Shown: piece by piece, positions 1 to 7,131 of the stretch | How the letters are laid out: each line of letters starts with the position of its first letter | How positions within the stretch are numbered: the first letter of the stretch is position 1 | Assembly: GCA_021797025.1 (NCBI GenBank) | Contig: JAKAAK010000079.1 | Coordinates: 1-11,928 of the forward strand | Source of the DNA: Thermoplasmata archaeon | GTDB lineage: Archaea > Thermoplasmatota > Thermoplasmata > Thermoplasmatales > Thermoplasmataceae | DNA length: 11,928 nt | Direction of reading: 5' to 3' | The notes under the pieces: generated by a model | Seen by the model: the letters and a program-made list of their open reading frames with translations, nothing else | What the model was told of the DNA's origin: nothing | The model's database searches: none | Translations under genes and position numbers: made by a program

Positions 1-635
1 CCGATACAGAATATGAAAATCATCCTGATATGCCATATGTAATCGAGGAATTCATTGATTATGACTATGAAGCATCTATAATTGCTGTCCGGGACGAAAA
101 GGGAAAATTCTTCAATTTTGAGCCATCTTTCAATTATAATCAGAACGGTATCCTCATATACAATATATCACCTGTAAAAAACACTCTGGAAATGATTGAC
201 ATAGCAAAGAGGCTCATGGTATCCCTAGATTATATAGGCGTTATGGGCATTGAATACTACGTAAAGGATGAAAATGTTATAATAAATGAATATGCACCCA
301 GGGTACACAATACAGGTCACCACACCCTGACAGGAAGCTCAATTTCTCAGTTCGAGGAACATATACTCGCCGTGTCAGGGATGGATGCCGTAAGGCCGGA
401 TCTCTTTGTGCCATCAGGAATTGTAAATATCATAGGTACCGGTATTGATGGCAAAATATCCAGAATCCTGGAACTTGGTAAAACCAATATATACTGGTAT
501 CACAAAAACGAAGTTCGCCGTAAGAGAAAGATGGGGCATGTTAACGTTTATGGCGACACCTATGCGGAAATTGAGGAAAAAATAAAAAATATAATGGGGA
601 TACTTTACGGTGAAGATCTGGAAAAATTTATTTAA
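1..635 (+). CDS. purK: 5-(carboxyamino)imidazole ribonucleotide synthase PurK, 3' part
   Basis: PurK uses ATP and bicarbonate to carboxylate AIR to N5-CAIR in de novo purine synthesis. The reading frame is open from base 3 and enters from outside the window; the first ATG (position 30) is internal. About 210 residues are visible, against a usual length near 360-390, so the N-terminal domain and part of the ATP-grasp fold are missing. The visible part carries the typical EEFIDYDYEAS strand, the metal/ATP-binding block NEYAPRVHNTGHHTL, the SQFEEHILAV segment, and the C-terminal domain with VRRKRKMGHVNV. Family members usually have GHWT or GHYT where this has GHHT, a mild change. The stop codon at 633-635 overlaps the stop of the convergent ACT-domain gene. 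purE probably lies upstream, which is inference. Confidence 0.93.
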   Translation, partial: DTEYENHPDMPYVIEEFIDYDYEASIIAVRDEKGKFFNFEPSFNYNQNGILIYNISPVKNTLEMIDIAKRLMVSLDYIGVMGIEYYVKDENVIINEYAPRVHNTGHHTLTGSSISQFEEHILAVSGMDAVRPDLFVPSGIVNIIGTGIDGKISRILELGKTNIYWYHKNEVRRKRKMGHVNVYGDTYAEIEEKIKNIMGILYGEDLEKFI

Positions 636-1144
636 AGCAATAAAACGGCTTTTACCCCGTTGACCTTTTTTATATTGTTGAGTATGTCACCTGTTATTGA
701 TTCAGTTGTAACTATAATTGCCCTCGGATTATCTATAAGATCCGGATCATCGGTAATCAACTGCCTGACTGAAATGCCATTATCTGCAAGGAGTTTCATT
801 ACGCCGGCAATAATGCCGGGTTTGGCTGCATCTACAGGAATGATCTCTATAACACCGAAACCTATCTTTGATCCTGCATTTTCAAAGTTGGAAACAGCTG
901 AAATATTGCTGAAAAATTCGTAAAGTTTCTTGTCGCTTATGATTTTCTGGATAAGGTTGACAATTACCCTTCTATCAACATGATATGCTCTTGCCATAGA
1001 ATTAGGCTTTATTTCTATTTCATCACAGAATAATTTTGGCTCGTCATATAAAATTTTTACCGATATGCCTATTTTAGTCATCTTCTGTATAACCTTCATT
1101 TCCGCCGGGTATCCCTCGAATATTTGATTGATGTAGTCCCACAT
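632..1144 (-). CDS. ACT-domain predicted regulator of amino-acid metabolism (COG2150-like)
   Basis: This 170-residue protein matches the archaeal family annotated as a predicted regulator of amino-acid metabolism with an ACT domain. Residues 1-70 are an N-terminal part with the family-like opening MWDYINQIFEGYP and the conserved ARAYHVDRRV near 51-60, which may form a small helical or helix-turn-helix-like unit. Residues about 95-168 form an ACT fold: a strand at IGFGVIEIIPVDA, a loop-helix at AKPGIIAGVMKLLADNGI, then SVRQLITDDPDL and a closing strand. ACT domains usually bind amino acids allosterically; the ligand here cannot be read from the sequence. The length is normal for the family. 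The gene converges on purK with overlapping stops, and its start has GAGGT four bases upstream (minus strand, 1148-1152) and a TATA-like box further up. Regulator function is a family prediction. Confidence 0.82.
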   Translation of the reverse strand: MWDYINQIFEGYPAEMKVIQKMTKIGISVKILYDEPKLFCDEIEIKPNSMARAYHVDRRVIVNLIQKIISDKKLYEFFSNISAVSNFENAGSKIGFGVIEIIPVDAAKPGIIAGVMKLLADNGISVRQLITDDPDLIDNPRAIIVTTESITGDILNNIKKVNGVKAVLLL

Positions 1145-1164
1145 AAAACCTCTAATGTAATTTG

Positions 1165-1176
1165 AGTATATAATAA
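1165..1176 (-). promoter_or_regulatory. TATA-like box of the ACT-domain gene
   Basis: On the minus strand this reads TTATTATATACT and is centred about 26 bp upstream of the ATG at 1144, the spacing expected if transcription starts at or very near the start codon. A GAGGT sequence (1148-1152, minus strand) also lies just before the ATG, so a very short leader with a Shine-Dalgarno is equally possible. The call is by motif and position only. Confidence 0.4.
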
Positions 1177-1184
1177 TTCAATCT

Positions 1185-1208
1185 AACAAAATTAAAAATA
1201 ATTTTGTT
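1185..1208. repeat. Perfect 10-bp inverted repeat, 4-nt loop
   Basis: The left arm AACAAAATTA (1185-1194) and the right arm TAATTTTGTT (1199-1208) are exact reverse complements around AAAA, and on the plus strand the right arm runs into an uninterrupted T stretch ending at 1213. It lies just downstream of the minus-strand binding-protein-like gene (stop at 1228) and just upstream of the TATA-like box of the ACT gene. It could be a transcription terminator of the former or an operator of the latter. In such AT-rich DNA a chance palindrome is also possible. Confidence 0.5.
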
Positions 1209-1227
1209 TTTTTAAAATTTTCCCTTA

Positions 1228-1902
1228 TTATGAGGAATATTTTTTAACCAGTCTGATAAATTCCTCATAATTCTCAGGTTTATGTACTCTTAAGTCTGAA
1301 TTTTTCATTGTGTTCACCACGAACTGTGGCGGAAACTGCATGGGTAAATGTTCAATTATGAATTTGGCCGTTTCTTCGGGTTTTTCCCTGATGAGTTTAA
1401 TTCCCAATTCATAAGCCTCAACAAAATCCTTTGGATTACCATAAACAGCTGCACCACAGCTTCCCGGAATAGCAACATTCTCTCTTTTGAAGTATTCTTC
1501 AATGCTGATTCCGGCATTATCCATAGCCGGTACAACCACCGTGTCAACCTTATTGGCATGCATTGCATCCATTAGTTCACTCATGCCTTCAAAATACTGT
1601 ATTTCTACATCCTTCTTTGTTTCACCAACATATGCCCTGAATAGAATATCCGAGGCTCCACCCTTACGGGTCATCCCTATTTTGTATCCCAGCTTCGGTG
1701 CGACTCTAGATAAATTCTCTATTGTTACATAATCTATGGGAAGTCCGCTTTTAACCAGTGAAACTGTGGAATCAAGAACCACATCAGGCTTTTCCTTTCC
1801 TATATCCGACGATTTCTTGAATTCAATATTTATATCCTTTCTCTCCATCATTGCTGCTACCATGGGGTAGCAAACAGGTCCGGGTGCTGCTATTACTTTC
1901 AT
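1228..1902 (-). CDS. Cytosolic periplasmic-binding-protein-like (type II) protein, function unknown
   Basis: The product is 224 residues and I cannot assign a specific function. Its pattern resembles type II solute-binding proteins: a short beta strand at the N-terminus (MKVIAAPGPVCYPMVAAM), VVLDSTVSLVKSGLPIDYV at 41-59, a strand-glycine turn IGMTRKGGASDILFRAYV at 75-92, VDTVVVPAMDNAG at 119-131, and a helical C-terminal tail (about 160-224). Archaeal proteins of this kind have been grouped in Pfam as DUF3834, related to solute-binding lipoproteins; I give that as a tentative match from memory. There is no signal peptide, lipobox or transmembrane segment, and no transporter gene nearby, so it is probably a cytosolic ligand-binding protein or an enzyme on this fold. 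It is divergent from carAB and likely leaderless. It may bind a nucleotide- or amino-acid-related ligand, but that is only context. Confidence 0.72.
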   Translation of the reverse strand: MKVIAAPGPVCYPMVAAMMERKDINIEFKKSSDIGKEKPDVVLDSTVSLVKSGLPIDYVTIENLSRVAPKLGYKIGMTRKGGASDILFRAYVGETKKDVEIQYFEGMSELMDAMHANKVDTVVVPAMDNAGISIEEYFKRENVAIPGSCGAAVYGNPKDFVEAYELGIKLIREKPEETAKFIIEHLPMQFPPQFVVNTMKNSDLRVHKPENYEEFIRLVKKYSS

Positions 1903-1923
1903 AAATACTTTATTAAAGAAGTG

Positions 1924-1931
1924 TTTATTAA
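1924..1931 (-). promoter_or_regulatory. TATA-like box of the binding-protein-like gene
   Basis: The minus strand reads TTAATAAA centred about 26 bp before the ATG at 1902, with no Shine-Dalgarno in between. That arrangement fits a leaderless archaeal transcript. The background is very AT-rich, so the match is only suggestive. Confidence 0.35.
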
Positions 1932-2036
1932 GTTAATGTTATTATGTATATCAATAGTGTAATAAATATAATCAAATTCATATACAATACCAAACTGCTA
2001 CTTTTTTTAGACACAATGATGGAAGTGACCAATTAA

Positions 2037-2065
2037 TTATAAAATATAATGAAAAATAATATATC
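2037..2065 (+). promoter_or_regulatory. Promoter region of carAB (two TATA-like candidates)
   Basis: Two TATA-like stretches precede carA: TTATAAAATATAAT at 2037-2050 and AAAAATAATATATC at 2052-2065. The first would place a transcription start near 2068, exactly at a small upstream ATG. The second would place it near 2084, giving carA a short leader with the weak Shine-Dalgarno AAGGT (2088-2092). The sequence alone does not decide between them. The divergent gap (1903-2096) also holds the promoter of the minus-strand gene. Confidence 0.4.
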
Positions 2066-2067
2066 TC

Positions 2068-2100
2068 ATGTTGGGATTAGCTTTTTTAAGGTTTAAATGA
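2068..2100 (+). other. Possible 10-codon upstream ORF overlapping the carA start
   Basis: An ATG at 2068 opens a frame encoding MLGLAFLRFK, whose TGA stop (2098-2100) overlaps the carA ATG (2097-2099) as ATGA. It has no Shine-Dalgarno but sits about 26 bp downstream of the TATA-like box at 2037-2050, so it could be translated from a leaderless mRNA and coupled to carA. It is too short to judge by coding statistics and may well be chance. Confidence 0.2.
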
Positions 2101-3143
2101 AGAAATACTTGTTGCTTGAAGATGGGACGGCTTATGAGGGCGAAGGATATGGTTATGAGGGGGACATTCATGGAGAACTGGTTTTTACAACATCGATGTC
2201 AGGTTATCTGGAAACTATAACAGATCCATCATATGCCGGGCAAATACTTATCTTTGCCTTTCCGGAAATAGCCAATTACAGTGTAAGTATGGAACATATG
2301 GAATCTGACAGGGTGCAGGTTTCAGGTCTGATAACCAAGGATGCACACGCCATTTTAAGTGGCGGCAACTCCGGATCAGGATTCAACGAATTCCTGAAGG
2401 CTAATAGAATTCCTGCAATAGACGGTATAGATACCCGGGAACTGGTGGAGAAGATCAGGAAAAATGGAACAATAAGGGCATACATAAGCAGTAAAAATGA
2501 ATTTCCTGGCAGTTTCCCTGATACTATGAAACTAGACCTGGTTTCACAGGTTTCAAGAAAGCAGTACCAGTATTACAATTCAGGTAGAAAGAAACAGGTT
2601 CTGTTCATAGATGTAGGCACCAAAAATAGCCTTATCAAGAGACTAAGCGAAACTGCATCACTTCACATAGTTCCCTATAACTTCGATTTTGATTCCATTA
2701 AATTCCATTACGATGCAATATTCATACCCAACGGGCCAGGAGATCCGGATCATAAATCCCTGGCCCCGCTCAGGGAATTCATAAGGGAAAAAACCTCTGA
2801 AATGCCCGTGATGGGAGTATGCCTTGGGAATCAGCTCATTGCACTTTCCCTTGGAGGAAAAACGGAAAAAATGAAGTATGGTCACAGGGGTGTAAATCAT
2901 GCGGTTTTCTCCGGTAATCGTGTATATATTACATCTCATAATCATGGTTATGCTATAAATGAGGCGTCGTTGTCCGGTACAGGACTGGAAGTAACTGGAA
3001 AAGATATCAATGACGGCACAGTGGAAATGATAAACCATAGAGAACTGCCGGTATTTTCCGTACAGTTTCATCCGGAGGCATATCCGGGACCCTATGATAG
3101 TTCATGGTTCTTTGATGAAGTTAAAAAAACACTGGGTGAATAA
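2097..3143 (+). CDS. carA: Carbamoyl-phosphate synthase small (glutaminase) subunit CarA
   Basis: CarA hydrolyses glutamine and channels ammonia to CarB for carbamoyl phosphate, the precursor of pyrimidines and arginine. The N-terminal CPSase small-chain domain (about 1-150) shows LLLEDGTAYEGEGYG, the SMSGYLETITDPSYAGQI block and the DGIDTRELVEKIRKNGTIRA block. The class I glutamine amidotransferase domain (about 166-345) has GPGDP at 213-217, the nucleophile Cys242 in GVCLGNQ, and His325 and Glu327 in SVQFHPE. At 348 residues it is slightly shorter than bacterial CarA (near 380). The nucleophile motif is CLGNQ where CLGHQ is commonest. The start at 2097 gives the expected N-terminus and has a weak AAGGT upstream. 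One base separates its stop from the carB start. Confidence 0.96.
   Translation: MKKYLLLEDGTAYEGEGYGYEGDIHGELVFTTSMSGYLETITDPSYAGQILIFAFPEIANYSVSMEHMESDRVQVSGLITKDAHAILSGGNSGSGFNEFLKANRIPAIDGIDTRELVEKIRKNGTIRAYISSKNEFPGSFPDTMKLDLVSQVSRKQYQYYNSGRKKQVLFIDVGTKNSLIKRLSETASLHIVPYNFDFDSIKFHYDAIFIPNGPGDPDHKSLAPLREFIREKTSEMPVMGVCLGNQLIALSLGGKTEKMKYGHRGVNHAVFSGNRVYITSHNHGYAINEASLSGTGLEVTGKDINDGTVEMINHRELPVFSVQFHPEAYPGPYDSSWFFDEVKKTLGE
3134..3139 (+). promoter_or_regulatory. Ribosome-binding site of carB
   Basis: GGGTGA lies five bases before the ATG at 3145, inside the last codons of carA. It contains GGTGA, complementary to the UCACC of the archaeal 16S 3' end. It decides the carB start at 3145 rather than the in-frame ATG at 3094, and it implies translation coupled to carA. 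Confidence 0.7.
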
Positions 3144-3144
3144 A

Positions 3145-6100
3145 ATGAATGCAGATATCAAATGTACACTGGTAATAGGTTCGGGTCCAATAGTTATAGG
3201 GCAGGCCGCAGAATTCGATTACTCCGGATCGCAGGCATGTCTTGCTTTAAAGGAAGAGGGTGTTAGAACAGTGCTTCTGAATTCCAATCCGGCAACTATA
3301 CAGACAGATCGTGATATTGCTGATAGAATTTACATAGAGCCGGTTGATCCGGAAAGCGTTATAGAAATTATAAAAAAGGAAAAAATTGACTCTATACTGC
3401 CATCAACAGGTGGGCAGGTTGGCTTAAATCTTGTAATTCTGCTGGACAAATTGGGTATTCTACAATCAAACAATATAAAAGTTCTGGGCACACCGGTTAA
3501 ATCAATAGAAACAGCAGAAGATAGAAAAATCTTCTTCAATCTCATGAGGCAGATAGGAGAACCAATAATAGATTCCTATACACTGGTGAAGGAAAATTAT
3601 AGAAATACAATAGATACAATAAAAAAATATCCGCTTATCCTCAGAACCGGCTTTTCACTGGGTGGTTCAGGTGGTGTAATTATAGAAAACAGGGATGAAC
3701 TTATTTCTTACTGCGATGATTATTTTTCTGTACGTGATGATAATATCGAACTGGACGAATCACTTCTGGGGCTCAAGGAAATAGAATACGAGATGATGAG
3801 AGATAATGCAGGCAACTGTATTTCCATATGCAATATGGAGAATCTTGATCCCATGGGAGTACATACGGGAGAAAGTATAGTTACAACTCCCTCACTTACA
3901 CTGAGCAATGATGATTACCAGAAGCTGAGAACATCTGCAATACACATAGTTAATGAAATAGGAGTGATAGGATCATGCAACATACAGTTCGCCCTGAACC
4001 AGAACACAAATGAATATTATGTGGTTGAGGTTAATCCCAGAACTTCAAGATCATCTGCCCTTGCATCCAAGGCATCGGGATACCCTATTGCCCGTATTTC
4101 AACCAAGATTGCCATGGGCTATAATATAAATGAAATAAAAAACCCGGTAACAAGGAATACCTATGCCGCTTTTGAGCCTTCCATGGATTATATAACCGTA
4201 AAGATTCCCAGGTGGCCATTTGATAAATTCTCCGTTAAAAGGGAAATAGGCATAGAGATGAAGTCCATAGGAGAAGCAATGGGTATAGGCAGAACGTTTG
4301 AAGAAGCTCTTATGAAATCAATATCATCACTGGATATAAAGCAGGCTGTACCAATGAGGATCTTTACATCTCCGGAAAAAAGCAGAGAACTCATGAATGT
4401 TCCAAACGATCAGAGGATATTCGCCATATTTGATGCATTATTCCAGGGCATTCCTGTAAAGGAAATCTCAGAACTATCAGGTTATGATCAATTTTTTATA
4501 TATAAAATGAAAAACATAGCAGATGGCATGGCATCAATCAGGCCGGGGAAAATTCCTGAAAATATGCCATATCTGAAAAGTCTCGGAATTTCGGATGAAA
4601 CTATTTCATACTATTCTAAAATCAGTGTGCCGGAACTGATCAAGTACAGGTTGAAAAATTCCATAATCCCTGTATACAAAAAAATAGATACCTGTTCTGC
4701 TGAATTTGATTCTGACACATCATATCTCTATTCGTGCTATGATAAATACAGCGACGATAAAATCACAGAGAAGAAGAAAGTGATAGTAATAGGTTCAGGC
4801 CCCAACAGAATCTCGCAGGGGGTGGAATTCGATTACGGGGCAGTAAAATCTATTCTTTCCCTGAAAAAAGCAGGATATGAAGCTATCATGGTCAATAGCA
4901 ATCCGGAAACGGTATCCACCGATTTTGATATATCAGATAAGCTTTATTTCGAACCCATTACTCTGGAACATATATCGAATATAATCGCCCTTGAGAATCC
5001 CATGGGAATAATAATCCAGTTTTCAGGGCAGACCGGGCAGAATATGGCCGATGGCCTTTCCAAAATTTTCAAGAGCATTGTTCTGGGAACAAAACCGGAG
5101 GATATATTCAGGATAGAGGAAAGAACAAAATTCTCTGCAGCCCTGAAGAATCTGGGAATAAAACAGCCCGATTTTATTGAAGCATCCAATATGAATGAAC
5201 TGGAGGAAAAGATTAAAAATATCAGCCTCCCTGTTATAATACGATCGAGTTTTATTATTGGTGGAAGGGCAATGGATATAATATATGACTATGGAATTCT
5301 TCAGGAACGTGTGCACGAACTCTTCCTGGAAAGCCCCGGTTCTCCGGTACTGGTAAGCAAATATCTTCAAAATGCTACAGAGATAGATGTTGATTTTATT
5401 TCTTCTAAAACTCAATCGGTTATTGCCGGGATTTCTGTGCATATTGAGGAAGCCGGTACACATTCCGGTGACGCAACAATGGTTCTCGGCCCGGATCTTC
5501 TCGATAAAGGTACTGTTGAAAAAATCGGAGCCATAGTGGAAAAAATGAGAGTTAATTTCAATCTGCTCGGGCTATCCAACCTGCAACTTGCAATAAAGGA
5601 CGGAGAAATATATGTAATCGAATTGAATGCAAGGTCCTCGAGATCCATACCATTTGTGGCTAAGGCAACCGGCATAAACTGGGTTGATTATGGCATAAAT
5701 GCCATCCTCGGAACAGAACCGGATATAAAATATAAGGAACCGGAATCATACTTTATCAAAGTTCCCGTTTTTCCCTTCAAGAGATTCAGGGATATGGATG
5801 TGATACTGGGCCCGGAAATGAAATCTACCGGAGAGGCTATGTGCTGTGGCAAAACATTCAACGAGGCAATGTCCAAAGTCATCCGTATTATGAAGCGTAA
5901 TTTCCACCTGAAATCTGTTATAATCACGGTTAATGACAGGGATAAGGAGAGTGCAATCAAAATAGCCAGAAAACTTACAGACAGTGGAATCAAGGTATAC
6001 GCAACGCCGGGAACATACAGCAGCTTCAAATCTGCCGGTATCGATTCAACGGTGGTTTACAGGGTGAAAGACCTGAGGTTGCCCGGTATAAGCGAGGTTA

Positions 6101-6300
6101 TCAGGAATGAGGATATCTCAATGATAATAAATACACCCTCAGAATCATACGGTTCCATACGTGATGGTTTTTCAATACGAAATCTTGGAATAAAAAAGGA
6201 TATCCCGCTGATTACAAACATAAAATTTGCAGGTGAACTGATAGATTCCATAATTTCAAGCAAAAAGACCGGGATAAGGGAGCTTCAAGAATATTATTGA
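3145..6300 (+). CDS. carB: Carbamoyl-phosphate synthase large subunit CarB
   Basis: CarB makes carbamoyl phosphate from bicarbonate, ammonia (from CarA) and two ATP. The 1051-residue protein has the full layout: a first half opening with LVIGSGPIVIGQAAEFDYSG (9-28) and an ATP-grasp with the glycine loop SLGGSGG (171-177) and VVEVNPRTSRSSALASKA (293-310); an oligomerisation region (about 400-540); a second half opening with VIVIGSGPNRISQGVEFDYG (546-565), the loop IIGGRAMDIIYD (704-715) and VIELNARSSRSIPFVAKATG (824-843); and a C-terminal MGS-like allosteric domain (about 922-1051) with VNDRDKE and ATPGT. The start at 3145 matches the family N-terminus, has GGGTGA upstream, and lies one base after carA. 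A longer frame from 3094 would overlap carA by 50 bases and add 17 atypical residues. The first glycine loop is preceded by RTG where RPS is usual. Confidence 0.97.
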   Translation: MNADIKCTLVIGSGPIVIGQAAEFDYSGSQACLALKEEGVRTVLLNSNPATIQTDRDIADRIYIEPVDPESVIEIIKKEKIDSILPSTGGQVGLNLVILLDKLGILQSNNIKVLGTPVKSIETAEDRKIFFNLMRQIGEPIIDSYTLVKENYRNTIDTIKKYPLILRTGFSLGGSGGVIIENRDELISYCDDYFSVRDDNIELDESLLGLKEIEYEMMRDNAGNCISICNMENLDPMGVHTGESIVTTPSLTLSNDDYQKLRTSAIHIVNEIGVIGSCNIQFALNQNTNEYYVVEVNPRTSRSSALASKASGYPIARISTKIAMGYNINEIKNPVTRNTYAAFEPSMDYITVKIPRWPFDKFSVKREIGIEMKSIGEAMGIGRTFEEALMKSISSLDIKQAVPMRIFTSPEKSRELMNVPNDQRIFAIFDALFQGIPVKEISELSGYDQFFIYKMKNIADGMASIRPGKIPENMPYLKSLGISDETISYYSKISVPELIKYRLKNSIIPVYKKIDTCSAEFDSDTSYLYSCYDKYSDDKITEKKKVIVIGSGPNRISQGVEFDYGAVKSILSLKKAGYEAIMVNSNPETVSTDFDISDKLYFEPITLEHISNIIALENPMGIIIQFSGQTGQNMADGLSKIFKSIVLGTKPEDIFRIEERTKFSAALKNLGIKQPDFIEASNMNELEEKIKNISLPVIIRSSFIIGGRAMDIIYDYGILQERVHELFLESPGSPVLVSKYLQNATEIDVDFISSKTQSVIAGISVHIEEAGTHSGDATMVLGPDLLDKGTVEKIGAIVEKMRVNFNLLGLSNLQLAIKDGEIYVIELNARSSRSIPFVAKATGINWVDYGINAILGTEPDIKYKEPESYFIKVPVFPFKRFRDMDVILGPEMKSTGEAMCCGKTFNEAMSKVIRIMKRNFHLKSVIITVNDRDKESAIKIARKLTDSGIKVYATPGTYSSFKSAGIDSTVVYRVKDLRLPGISEVIRNEDISMIINTPSESYGSIRDGFSIRNLGIKKDIPLITNIKFAGELIDSIISSKKTGIRELQEYY

Positions 6301-6312
6301 TATCAACAAATA

Positions 6313-6317
6313 TTTTT
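6313..6317 (+). terminator. Possible T-run terminator after carB
   Basis: A TTTTT run starts 13 bases after the carB stop. Archaeal RNA polymerase often ends at such T-rich tracts without a hairpin. The site is weak, and the next gene has its own promoter, which is the main reason to expect termination here. Confidence 0.25.
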
Positions 6318-6332
6318 AAAATTAATCATATC

Positions 6333-6340
6333 TTTATTAA
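6333..6340 (+). promoter_or_regulatory. TATA-like box of the endonuclease III gene
   Basis: TTTATTAA is centred about 26 bp upstream of the ATG at 6362. The bases directly before the ATG (ACTTTCC) have no Shine-Dalgarno. Together they fit a leaderless transcript separate from carAB. Confidence 0.45.
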
Positions 6341-6361
6341 TAGTTATATTATATACTTTCC

Positions 6362-7015
6362 ATGAAAGATTTTGAAACAATATATCTCAGGATAAGAGAG
6401 GTTTCACCGGAGCATCACTTTGAATTTACGGATTCACCTTTCTGGATTCTCATAACAACGATCCTTTCACAGAGAACCAAGGATGCAGTAACCGATGCCG
6501 CTGCAAGATCACTTTACAGTAAATACCATGATTCAAAAGGTCTTGAAAATGCCAGTCCAGCCGATATCAAGGCCATTATAAAAAACGTGGGATTCAGCAA
6601 CGTCAAGTCGGAGAGAATCATTGAAATCGCTAAAATCATAAATCATGAATACAATGGAATTGTCCCTGATACCCATGACGAACTCATAAAATTACCCGGA
6701 ACAGGAAGTAAAACTGCCAACATAGTTTTAACCCAGGGATTCGGAATTCCGGCAATCGCCGTGGATACACATGTTTTCAGGGTGACCAACAGGATCGGCC
6801 TTATACAGGCTAAAGACCCGGACCATGCCGAGGAAGCATTGAAGAAAATTATACCGGAAAAATACCAGATTGAATTTAATCCTGTCCTGGTTGAATTCGG
6901 CAAGAACATCTGCAAACCCGTGTCACCAAAATGCGATATATGCCCTGTTTCAGAATTCTGTGACTACTACCATAATGTTTATGTTATGGCAAAGAAGGTC
7001 AGGGGTAAAAATTAA
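6362..7015 (+). CDS. nth: Endonuclease III-type DNA glycosylase/AP lyase
   Basis: This is a base-excision-repair enzyme that removes oxidised pyrimidines and cleaves at the resulting abasic site. The 217-residue protein has the normal family length. Visible elements are the N-terminal helix ILITTILSQRTKD (29-41), the helix-hairpin-helix LPGTGSKTANIVL (111-123) with the catalytic lysine Lys117, the catalytic Asp135 in AVDTHVFRVTNRIGL, and a C-terminal [4Fe-4S] loop with Cys184, Cys191, Cys194 and Cys200 in the exact C-x6-C-x2-C-x5-C spacing of EndoIII. The presence of both Lys117 and Asp135 supports a bifunctional glycosylase/lyase rather than a MutY-like enzyme. Substrate choice (thymine glycol, uracil or other) cannot be fixed from sequence. 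It lies 61 bases after carB and appears to have its own promoter. Confidence 0.93.
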   Translation: MKDFETIYLRIREVSPEHHFEFTDSPFWILITTILSQRTKDAVTDAAARSLYSKYHDSKGLENASPADIKAIIKNVGFSNVKSERIIEIAKIINHEYNGIVPDTHDELIKLPGTGSKTANIVLTQGFGIPAIAVDTHVFRVTNRIGLIQAKDPDHAEEALKKIIPEKYQIEFNPVLVEFGKNICKPVSPKCDICPVSEFCDYYHNVYVMAKKVRGKN

Positions 7016-7054
7016 ATTATTCATTCCTGTTTAAGCATACACAGTGCGAAACAG

Positions 7055-7079
7055 TAATTAATGATAATTATATCAATTA
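7055..7079 (+). promoter_or_regulatory. TATA-like region with imperfect dyad upstream of the amidohydrolase
   Basis: AATTATAT (7066-7073) is a TATA candidate that would start transcription near 7096, leaving room for a leader holding the ribosome site at 7121-7126. Around it, TAATT and GATA (7055-7059, 7063-7066) mirror TATC and AATTA (7071-7079) with a 3-base bulge, a possible operator. AT-richness weakens both readings. Confidence 0.3.
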
Positions 7080-7120
7080 TCCATTGAAATCCGCATAAGT
7101 AATTATGCCGGATAAAGTGA

Positions 7121-7126
7121 AGGTGA
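7121..7126 (+). promoter_or_regulatory. Ribosome-binding site of the amidohydrolase gene
   Basis: AGGTGA sits five bases before the ATG at 7132, the same GGTGA-N5-ATG spacing seen for carB and fixC. It favours 7132 over the in-frame ATG at 7105, which has no Shine-Dalgarno. Confidence 0.65.
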
Positions 7127-7131
7127 AATTA

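Noticed and set aside
1903..2096. tRNA, riboswitch or other RNA in the divergent gap
   Set aside because: I found no cloverleaf or stable GC-rich stem. The gap is AT-rich and is explained by two promoters and the possible upstream ORF.
2658..3071. 137-codon minus-strand open frame inside carA
   Set aside because: It is antisense to the glutaminase domain and has no family-like pattern.
3094..3144. Longer carB start at the ATG at 3094
   Set aside because: It would overlap carA by 50 bases and add 17 residues not seen in the family. The ATG at 3145 has GGGTGA upstream and gives the expected N-terminus.
5023..5463. 146-codon minus-strand open frame inside carB
   Set aside because: It is antisense to the conserved second ATP-grasp half of CarB and its translation shows no recognisable motif.
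7105..7131. Amidohydrolase start at 7105
   Set aside because: It is in frame but has no Shine-Dalgarno, whereas the ATG at 7132 has AGGTGA at five bases. Not excluded if the mRNA is leaderless.
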